Source: Waddliaceae bacterium (GTDB taxonomy: Bacteria > Chlamydiota > Chlamydiia > Chlamydiales > GCA-2709385). Taken from it: a stretch of DNA of 30,574 nucleotides. Position 1 is the first letter of the stretch. Every line of letters starts with the position of its first letter. The stretch covers positions 1-30,574 of the forward strand of contig PAQS01000007.1 of NCBI GenBank assembly GCA_002709385.1, written 5' to 3'. A program made the translations under genes and the position numbers. Of this stretch, positions 23,075 to 30,574 are shown piece by piece. The notes under the pieces were generated by a model, which worked only from the letters and a program-made list of their open reading frames with translations, made no database searches and was not told the DNA's origin.

Positions 23075-23176
23075 TGGGATATCGTATGAAGGTTAAGAGA
23101 GGTCATGAGCAAAATAAGGGTAAAATCGTAGAAAAAAATCATCAAACGCGGCGAAAGAGTTTATAGTGGGGGACTA
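22910..23176. mobile_element. MITE-like or IS-remnant segment with ~32-bp terminal inverted repeats
   Basis: The left arm at 22911-22941 (TAGTCCCCACTATAACTCTT, continuing TCGCCGCGTTT) is matched by the reverse complement of 23144-23176, which reads TAGTCCCCCACTATAAACTC and continues TTTCGCCGCGTTT. The arms differ only by two single-base insertions over about 32 bp. The interior is about 200 bp and has no intact frame. If the arms begin at GTCCCC, each end is flanked by TA, as expected of elements that duplicate a TA target (IS630/Tc1-mariner and some IS5-family groups). A miniature inverted-repeat element or shrunken insertion sequence is the best reading. A large stem-loop of another origin is the alternative. 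Confidence 0.5.
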
Positions 23177-23302
23177 CTATACACTATGCCTTCCCCAAGA
23201 TGTTTGCAAAAATAGTGAAGCAGATCTTGTTGTGGGTAAAAGTATTTACTTCTCAATCACTTATGAATTTAACATAAACAAATAGTAGCCTTAGTTGAAG
23301 AA

Positions 23303-25966
23303 CTAAAGAGTGTTGCTTAAAATTTCTTTTGCTTTTTGTAGAACAATTTCTTTCTGTGGTCCCTCAGATTCTTCAGCAAGCTTTAAGTAACATTGAGCGC
23401 GGTTTTTACGGCTATTTTCAAATAAACGCTTGTATCGAGCGAGCTCTTGTTCGGGAATTTGAGATTTTTTTGCTAAGTTTTTAAATCCAGCTTCTAATTT
23501 TTCATATTGTTCAATGGCGAGCCAAAGATCTTTTCCTTGTAATAAAGAGCCATCAGCTCCTCGACGGTCTGCTTCTTTTTCCATTCCAAGTAAAAAATAG
23601 GCGAGGAGGCTTAAAGGGGATTCTGGATATTGTTTAGGTAACTCACGTAAATGAATCATAGCTGCAAGGTCTTTAGCTAGGTATGCTTCTTGGGGATATA
23701 CGCGAAACATAGCTTCAGCAGCGTACTTTGATTGTGGAAAGTTTTTATAGAGGGCTGTGCGGTATTTTCTAATGTGTTCTTCATCAAGCCCTTGTTCTTC
23801 AGCAGCTCTAGCAGCCCAATGATAGGCGCTTGCTGTGAGTGGGTGACGTGGTGCTTTTTGGCTTTGCTCGACAAAATACTTTTCAGCAAGATCATAATCT
23901 TTTTTATGGTAGGCAATGCTCCCTAAGTGATGAAGTGTAGAGGCTAAAAGGTTGGTATTTGTACTGTTTTCTAATAGTTGTAAAAAAGTATTTTCGGCGG
24001 TCTTAAGATACTGATATTGATTTGTTTTGATGTAGTTTTTCCAGGAAAGTTCGCCGAGAAGAACTTGTACTTTTTCTCCCTGAGGAGTTTGATCTAGCAA
24101 TGTACTGTGCTGCTCTAAAAGTCTTTGAAGAGTTTCAAGTGCTTGAGCACGACTAGCATCAGTATTCATAAGCCAATATGTTTCTGCTAGATACTCTAAT
24201 GCAGAGGCGGCTTCTAAATTCTGTGATCTATGATCTAATAACTGAAAAGCTTGATGAAAAGAGTCGTCTGCTTGTTCGAGTAAAAGATAAGCTTCTGGCT
24301 GTTTTCCTTCTGCCATTAACTGTTTGCTTTCATTTAGGTCTGCAAGGGCCATATGGAAAAAACCTTCTCCATAAGTAGGTGTTTTTGAGTATACATCACT
24401 GGTTAACTCTATAAAAAAAGCTTTCTTTTTACTGTATCTTTGTGCAGTTTTTGCCTGAATGAGAAGGGCTTCAGCTTTTGCAGATATACTATGAAAGCTT
24501 TGTGATTTGCCGATAAGGTTTTCTACTTTTTCAATACATGCAAAATCGTGAAGAGTTTCTAGCTTACTTTCATATACCCGAGCGAGAGCCAAGCGTACGT
24601 GGTCGTCATTATTTTGCTCCAAGATTTTTTCCAAAGCAAAAGAGGCTTTGATAAAATATCCTTCTTGTAATTCTTGCTTATTTTTAGATTCTCTTGCTAG
24701 GGCTACGTATGACTCGGCTTGTTTAATCATAGCGCTGTTAAACCATGCAGCACGATCTCCTCTTGTTTGAGGAATAGATTTTTCAAAGAAGCGGATGGCT
24801 TTATGATGTTGCTTTTGCTGTTGAGCAGATTCTCCTTGTAAATAGGATAATTCGTATTCTTGAATTTGTGTGTATTCTTGTTCGGTAAGAATCCAGGCAA
24901 AAATATCTTCAGCTTCAGAAAGCTGTTTTAGCTCAATTAAAGTACGTGCGAGATCTAGCTGTGCGCGAACACGAAGTTTTAAGTTTGTCTCATGATCAAG
25001 ATAAGCATTTAAATGAGCTTTTGCTTTATTAGGTTCTTTCAAGACAAGAAAGCAATCTGCGAGTTCACGATGAAGAGTGAGAAGAGTTGATACTTCTTTT
25101 TGTTCGAGAAGCTTTGCGTACTCAGTAAGTGCTTTTGCAGCTTCAGCATAATTTCCTAAGTATTTATAAGCTAAGCCTTGAAGATATAGACCATTTACAT
25201 AGAAATCTTTTAGCCTAGGTGTATCTAAAAGACTAGGCTTTTGTAAATCTAGCACTTTAATGGTGTGTTCATATTCACCTAAGGCAAAGTAAGCTTGTGC
25301 AAGCCGATACTGTATTTTGGAGCGAAGGTTGAAGCGTCGACCAGCATCTTGAGTATCTGTTAGGTAAGTTCCTTGTTGTATGGCAAACAGTACTTGTTTA
25401 TGTAAGTCGATGGCTTTGCTGTATTGTTTGGCCTGGAAGAGCGCCTCGGCTTTTGCTAGGCTTTTTTCATAACGTTTTTCGGCACGATTTTTTAGTTCGA
25501 GATATAAAAGACGGTACTCTCCCTTCCAAAGGTACATATCAACTTCTTTATGAAGATCTGCAAGTATTTCATAGGCCTTTTCAAGTTGTTTTCGATGTCG
25601 AAACCCTTCTACACGAAGGAGTTGAATTTCTTGTAAAAAGTGGCGAGGAGGGTTCTTTGTAAGTAAATGAGAGAGAACTCGTTCAGCACGTTCAACTTCT
25701 CCCATTTTACTCATGGCTTTTGCAAGGCGGATATTCATATCAAGAAAAAGGTCTTCAGACATGAGTTCTTCATCATCGCGGCCTAGTTGTAAGACGTGTC
25801 GGTAGCGATCTCGTGCGAGAGCATAGTCTCGTACTAGCATAGCTTCCTCTGCTTCATGATAGGCTTTTTGCATTTCCGCGATTTTTTCTTCTTGAAAGAG
25901 AGAGAAGAGAGAGCTTGAATAGAGGAATGAGAGAAGAAGCCATGGCCAAATACGGAATTGTTTCAT
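23303..25966 (-). CDS. Large exported tetratricopeptide-repeat protein, 887 aa
   Basis: The N terminus MKQFRIWPWLLLSFLYSSSL is a basic residue pair followed by a hydrophobic run, so a Sec signal peptide or single membrane anchor is likely; the cleavage site is unclear. The rest is almost entirely helical with many TPR-type units, for example AKAEALFQAKQYSKAIDLHK, RLAQAYFALGEYEHTIKVLD, YLQGLAYKYLGNYAEAAKAL and LGSIAYHKKDYDLAEKYFVE. The last third (AYHWAARAAEEQG, FPQSKYAAEAMFR, LPKQYPESPLSLLAYFLLG) resembles the TPR units of periplasmic BamD/YbgF-type proteins. TPRs bind protein partners, so an envelope scaffold or assembly role is inferred. It lies 169 bp downstream of the ankyrin gene on the same strand. 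ATG 25964-25966 begins the signal peptide; only a weak GCGAGA precedes it. Specific function unknown. Confidence 0.88.
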   Translation of the reverse strand: MKQFRIWPWLLLSFLYSSSLFSLFQEEKIAEMQKAYHEAEEAMLVRDYALARDRYRHVLQLGRDDEELMSEDLFLDMNIRLAKAMSKMGEVERAERVLSHLLTKNPPRHFLQEIQLLRVEGFRHRKQLEKAYEILADLHKEVDMYLWKGEYRLLYLELKNRAEKRYEKSLAKAEALFQAKQYSKAIDLHKQVLFAIQQGTYLTDTQDAGRRFNLRSKIQYRLAQAYFALGEYEHTIKVLDLQKPSLLDTPRLKDFYVNGLYLQGLAYKYLGNYAEAAKALTEYAKLLEQKEVSTLLTLHRELADCFLVLKEPNKAKAHLNAYLDHETNLKLRVRAQLDLARTLIELKQLSEAEDIFAWILTEQEYTQIQEYELSYLQGESAQQQKQHHKAIRFFEKSIPQTRGDRAAWFNSAMIKQAESYVALARESKNKQELQEGYFIKASFALEKILEQNNDDHVRLALARVYESKLETLHDFACIEKVENLIGKSQSFHSISAKAEALLIQAKTAQRYSKKKAFFIELTSDVYSKTPTYGEGFFHMALADLNESKQLMAEGKQPEAYLLLEQADDSFHQAFQLLDHRSQNLEAASALEYLAETYWLMNTDASRAQALETLQRLLEQHSTLLDQTPQGEKVQVLLGELSWKNYIKTNQYQYLKTAENTFLQLLENSTNTNLLASTLHHLGSIAYHKKDYDLAEKYFVEQSQKAPRHPLTASAYHWAARAAEEQGLDEEHIRKYRTALYKNFPQSKYAAEAMFRVYPQEAYLAKDLAAMIHLRELPKQYPESPLSLLAYFLLGMEKEADRRGADGSLLQGKDLWLAIEQYEKLEAGFKNLAKKSQIPEQELARYKRLFENSRKNRAQCYLKLAEESEGPQKEIVLQKAKEILSNTL

Positions 25967-26041
25967 TGAAATAGGTCTCGCACTATTTGTAGCTTTGATG
26001 GTGAATAAATCGAGATTGAGTCACGATCAAAGGTGTAATAC

Positions 26042-26073
26042 ATATTGTTTCTATTACATGATGGAGACAATAT
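26042..26073. repeat. Inverted repeat between the ankyrin and TPR genes
   Basis: ATATTGTTTC (26042-26051) is complementary to GAGACAATAT (26064-26073) in 9 of 10 positions around a 12-nt loop. It lies in the 169-bp gap upstream of the TPR gene. No T tract follows on the minus strand, so it is not a standard terminator. It could be an operator or an mRNA hairpin. Confidence 0.4.
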
Positions 26074-26135
26074 TTATACATGACCCTTTTCCATTCAAGC
26101 AAACAGAATTAATAGGATTATAAGTGATTCTTAGT

Positions 26136-27140
26136 CTATATGGGGCTCTTTTTTTGTTTGTGACATGGTAGTAACTTTTTAATTATTTGCAATTTGCCAA
26201 AAAGAGTTGGTTTTTTCTTTTCTTGATTCTTAATGGAATCATCAGCTCCATATTTTTTAAGTGTGAGCCAGCCACTAAGTTGTTTTTTAGGGGCTCTTCC
26301 CCAAATATGTAAAGGAGTATCACCGTTGAGATTTTGTAGGTTTGGGCTTGCATTATGGTTAAGTAGTACTTTACTAACTTTCTCATATTGGTTGATTGCA
26401 GCTAGATGTAGTGGGCTGCATTTGTAATGGTCTCTAGCATTTACATCTGCTCCATGTTGAATCAAATCACGTGTTAGAGAGATTAGTCCATATTTCGCAG
26501 CTAAATGGAGAGGAGTTCTACCTTCATTGTTTTTTATATTTATGGGAGCGCCTCGCTTGATCATATTTTCTGCTAATACCCAGAGTTTATTTTGGATAGC
26601 GATATGAAGAGGAGATTGGAAATCGGGATCTAGCTCTATAAGTGAAGCTTTTTCATTAAACATATGGTAAGCAAGAGAGTCTTCAAGACTAGTGATACAG
26701 TTTGATAGCTCCTCTTTAGAAAAGTTCGTCCAAGTGTTTATTAATGCATAGTGAAAGGGAGAATAGCCTGCATGATTTTTTTTATTCATATCTGCACCCA
26801 AGCTAATGATTCTATTTGCAAGAGAACTTGAGAAAGTTTTTTTCGCCAAAATATGTAAAGCTGTATTGCCGCTATCGTCTTGAGCGTTTACTTCGATTCC
26901 GTAATCTAGAAGGAGCATTCCGACTTCATACTTCTGTAATTTAACACTATGTAATAAAAGGTTTGGGTCTAATGAAGGGTGATAGTCCTTCTTTAATTCA
27001 TGTGAAAGAACACGTTTGATTTCTTTGATACATGCATTATTTGTTATGAGTGTAAATATGTTTTCTTGTTCGTCAGCGCTGTTTATGATTCCATGAGGAA
27101 TGGAAAAGTTATTTTCATAAAATGTTTCAGATTTAATCAT
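26136..27140 (-). CDS. Ankyrin-repeat protein, 334 aa
   Basis: Six to seven ankyrin repeats are visible by the TPLHxAAxxG and GADVNxxD signatures: about residues 57-88, 91-122, 125-136 (partial), 175-206, 207-239, 241-271 and 273-305. The best are GRTPLHLAAKYGLISLTRDL and the following HGADVNARD. Between the third and fourth repeats is a ~40-residue insertion (about 137-174), and the basic C-terminal tail (308-334) is rich in Lys. No signal peptide or membrane segment is seen. Ankyrin repeats bind proteins; in host-associated bacteria many such proteins are secreted effectors, but nothing in the sequence proves export. ATG 27138-27140 is the first possible start and lacks an obvious Shine-Dalgarno. 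It is followed by the TPR gene on the same strand, possibly as an operon. Confidence 0.9.
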   Translation of the reverse strand: MIKSETFYENNFSIPHGIINSADEQENIFTLITNNACIKEIKRVLSHELKKDYHPSLDPNLLLHSVKLQKYEVGMLLLDYGIEVNAQDDSGNTALHILAKKTFSSSLANRIISLGADMNKKNHAGYSPFHYALINTWTNFSKEELSNCITSLEDSLAYHMFNEKASLIELDPDFQSPLHIAIQNKLWVLAENMIKRGAPINIKNNEGRTPLHLAAKYGLISLTRDLIQHGADVNARDHYKCSPLHLAAINQYEKVSKVLLNHNASPNLQNLNGDTPLHIWGRAPKKQLSGWLTLKKYGADDSIKNQEKKKPTLFGKLQIIKKLLPCHKQKKSPI

Positions 27141-27580
27141 AAGAAAAATAAGTTACTTTTGATGGATAGTTTTGTTTAAGCTTCTATCAAATGAATTACT
27201 ATTTTGTCTAAATAAAACATCTTTATTTATTCGTTTTCAGAAGTTTAGTGTGGTTTTTTCAGTATTTTTCATGAAAATCCAAATGAAGGTTTTTTTTGTC
27301 TAAAATTTTAGAATAAATGATTGTAATGCGGCGAGAATCATTTTTTTTAAAAAAAAATAATAAATTTTTTTTGTGATTTGTCGATAGCTATAAGAGGAAG
27401 TTAATATTATGAGAAATCCCTTTTTCATTGCATTGTCAGCATTATTTTTCTTAATGACAAATAATGAAAAAGAGATCTGAGTAATGCCTTCCAGGACCTT
27501 AGACTGAATTTATTTCATAAAAAGAGGTTGCTCATTAAATACAAACTTAATATTGATTTTGTTTGAGAGGGCAACTCTAA
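27141..27580. other. AT-rich intergenic region between divergent ankyrin and hctA genes
   Basis: This stretch must contain the promoters of two divergent genes. It includes an AT-only perfect hairpin TAAATAAA (27209-27216) / TTTATTTA (27222-27229), long A and T homopolymer runs near 27340-27372 of the kind that bend DNA, and a short peptide frame at 27409-27480. I could not find a -35/-10 pair with proper spacing that I would defend for either gene. Confidence 0.5.
27409..27480 (+). CDS. Possible 23-aa hydrophobic small peptide
   Basis: ATG at 27409 is preceded by a strong Shine-Dalgarno AGAGGAAG (27393-27400) with an 8-nt spacer, clearly better than those of several larger genes here. The frame gives MRNPFFIALSALFFLMTNNE plus three residues and a TGA at 27478. 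The composition is that of a signal peptide or a single short transmembrane helix with a basic N terminus. It could be a small membrane protein, a leader peptide upstream of hctA, or the start of a gene lost by frameshift. There is no homology evidence. Confidence 0.4.
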   Translation: MRNPFFIALSALFFLMTNNEKEI

Positions 27581-27601
27581 TTGGGAGGAGTTTTTCCAAC
27601 T

Positions 27602-28210
27602 ATGGCTCTGAGTAATTCAATGAAGCAAATGAATGAGCTTCTAGCAAACATCGTTTCTGACCTTGCGAAGGCAGAGAACGGTAACAAAGCTGCGGCCCAG
27701 CGCGTGCGCACTGGGACAGTAAAGCTTGAAAAAGTTGCGAAGAAATTCCGTAAGGAATCTGTAGCAGCTGAGAAGACTGGTACTTTTAAGAAGAAAAAGA
27801 AACCAGCTAAGAAGAAAGTTGCGGCTAAAAAGAAGCCAGCAGCAGAAAAAAAAGCAGCTCCTAAGAAAAAGGTAGCAGCTAAGAAGCCTGCAGTTAAGAA
27901 AAAAGCTGTGGCTAAGAAAAAGCCTGCGGTGAAAAAGGCAGCTCCTAAAAAAGTAGCAGCTAAGAAGCCAGCAGCTAAGAAGGCAGTAGCTAAGAAAAAG
28001 CCTGCGGTGAAAAAGGCAGCTCCTAAAAAGGTAGCAGCTAAGAAGCCAGCAGCAAAGAAAAAAGTTGCTAAAAAGCCTGCAACTAAGGTAGCTAAGAAGC
28101 CAGCAGCTAAGAAGAAAGTCGCTAAAAAGAAGACTGCTTCTCGCGCTCGCATGTCAATGCGTAGACCAACGGCTAAGCTTCCTGTAAGACGAAAATCTGC
28201 TAGCAGATAA
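27602..28210 (+). CDS. hctA: Histone H1-like nucleoid protein Hc1, 202 aa with extended Lys/Ala/Pro tail
   Basis: The N terminus MALSNSMKQMNELLANIVSD and the block GNKAAAQRVRTGTVKLEKVA (residues 27-46) match the conserved N-terminal domain of chlamydial Hc1, a protein that condenses the chromosome when reticulate bodies turn into infectious elementary bodies. From about residue 63 the protein is a Lys/Ala/Pro/Val tail of KKPA and AAPKK units, a eukaryotic histone H1-like DNA-binding tail. Chlamydia Hc1 is about 125 residues, so this tail is much longer and recalls Hc2. A 78-bp direct duplication lies in the tail. The ATG at 27602 is chosen because GGGAGGAG (27583-27590) precedes it at a workable distance; an upstream TTG at 27581 lies at the ribosome-binding site itself and is unlikely. 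The family call is firm. In Chlamydia the sRNA IhtA represses hctA; I did not find such a site here. Confidence 0.93.
   Translation: MALSNSMKQMNELLANIVSDLAKAENGNKAAAQRVRTGTVKLEKVAKKFRKESVAAEKTGTFKKKKKPAKKKVAAKKKPAAEKKAAPKKKVAAKKPAVKKKAVAKKKPAVKKAAPKKVAAKKPAAKKAVAKKKPAVKKAAPKKVAAKKPAAKKKVAKKPATKVAKKPAAKKKVAKKKTASRARMSMRRPTAKLPVRRKSASR
27911..28066 (+). repeat. 78-bp tandem duplication within hctA
   Basis: The segment starting GCTAAGAAAAAGCCTGCGGT at 27911 recurs at 27989, giving two nearly identical consecutive 78-bp units that encode the 26-residue pattern AVAKKKPAVKKAAPKKVAAK plus KPAAKK. Near-identity at silent positions indicates a recent duplication or ongoing gene conversion. Confidence 0.85.
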
Positions 28211-28241
28211 GCTCTACTAGCGAGAGTCTTCGTTTCTCAGC

Positions 28242-28272
28242 AGGGAGGTTCGATAATCGCCTCCCTTTTTTT
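28242..28272 (+). terminator. Intrinsic terminator after hctA
   Basis: AGGGAGG (28242-28248) pairs with CCTCCCT (28260-28266), with extra CGA/TCG pairing inside, followed by a T run to 28272. It lies about 30 bp after the hctA stop codon and separates it from the rlmD-tgt unit. Confidence 0.85.
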
Positions 28273-28294
28273 CTTTCTACTATTTCTCTCTTGT

Positions 28295-28323
28295 TTGCTA
28301 TCTATAATAGTATCCTTTATAAT
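28295..28323 (+). promoter_or_regulatory. Candidate sigma70-type promoter for rlmD-tgt
   Basis: TTGCTA (28295-28300) and TATAAT (28318-28323) are separated by 17 bp. The -10 is a perfect consensus and the -35 matches at 4 of 6 positions. It lies just downstream of the hctA terminator and about 40 bp before the rlmD start, as expected for a promoter of the two-gene unit. A second TATAAT at 28303 has no suitably spaced -35. Confidence 0.45.
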
Positions 28324-28364
28324 AAGACGCTTAAAATCAAAACTTTCCTTCCGTTATTTATTAT

Positions 28365-30574
<2,210 letters not shown>

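Larger units (their letters stand above)
22641..23302. other. Intergenic region with decayed coding sequence and an inverted-repeat element
   Basis: About 660 bp separate the giant gene from the TPR gene. No intact gene is present. The part next to 22641 is AT-rich and should hold the leader and promoter of the giant gene, but I see no convincing -35/-10 pair. The remainder contains a short frame with a good Shine-Dalgarno (22737-22903), a 267-bp inverted-repeat-bounded segment (22910-23176), and a coding-like tail ending at a TAG at 23283. These look like remnants of one or more lost genes or an insertion. Confidence 0.6.

Noticed and set aside
27209-27229. Terminator in the ankyrin-hctA gap
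   Set aside because: The hairpin is AT-only and follows the start, not the end, of the neighbouring gene, so a terminator role is not supported.
27528-27553. Promoter TTGCTC/TAATAT before hctA
   Set aside because: The spacing is only 14 bp, too short for a normal sigma70-type promoter.
27577-28152. 191-codon minus-strand frame opposite hctA
   Set aside because: Its Ala/Phe/Leu repeats are the complement of the Lys/Ala codons of hctA, which has the conserved Hc1 domain and a good ribosome-binding site.

Overview
The window is about 30.6 kb of low-GC bacterial DNA, most likely from a member of the phylum Chlamydiota outside the classical Chlamydia genus. The strongest evidence is a gene whose first ~60 residues match the chlamydial histone H1-like protein Hc1, followed by a long Lys/Ala/Pro tail. 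The 16S-23S spacer also carries no tRNA gene, as in chlamydiae. The mix of a giant helicase-like protein, an ankyrin protein and a large TPR protein suits an environmental, amoeba- or arthropod-associated chlamydia. The genus cannot be fixed from this sequence alone.

Layout. (1) 1-4104, + strand: the 3' third of a 16S rRNA gene, a tRNA-less spacer rich in hairpins, a complete 23S rRNA gene, a second spacer, a 5S rRNA gene and a strong intrinsic terminator. (2) 4131-22640, - strand, convergent with the rRNA operon: one uninterrupted reading frame of 6169 codons. Its C-terminal third carries an SF2/SecA-like ATPase motif set resembling the DUF3638 proteins known mainly from eukaryotes. Two very AT-rich, Lys/Glu/Ile/Asn-rich coiled-coil blocks lie inside it. 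(3) 22641-23302: intergenic debris with a 267-bp segment bounded by ~32-bp near-perfect inverted repeats flanked by TA, overlapping what looks like decayed coding sequence. (4) 23303-27140, - strand: an 887-aa exported TPR protein and, upstream of it, a 334-aa ankyrin-repeat protein. (5) 27141-27601: AT-rich intergenic DNA with a possible 23-aa hydrophobic peptide gene. (6) 27602-28272, + strand: hctA (Hc1-like nucleoid protein) with its terminator. (7) 28365 to the window end, + strand: an rlmD-type 23S rRNA m5U methyltransferase overlapping by 13 bp with tgt (queuosine tRNA-guanine transglycosylase), which runs off the end.

How the parts fit. The flanks are housekeeping functions: ribosomal RNA, rRNA and tRNA modification, and chromatin compaction in the infectious form. 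Between them lie three minus-strand genes encoding very large or repeat-rich scaffolding-type proteins. The giant protein is the item of most interest. Its motifs indicate an ATP-driven motor, but its substrate and cell location cannot be told from the sequence.
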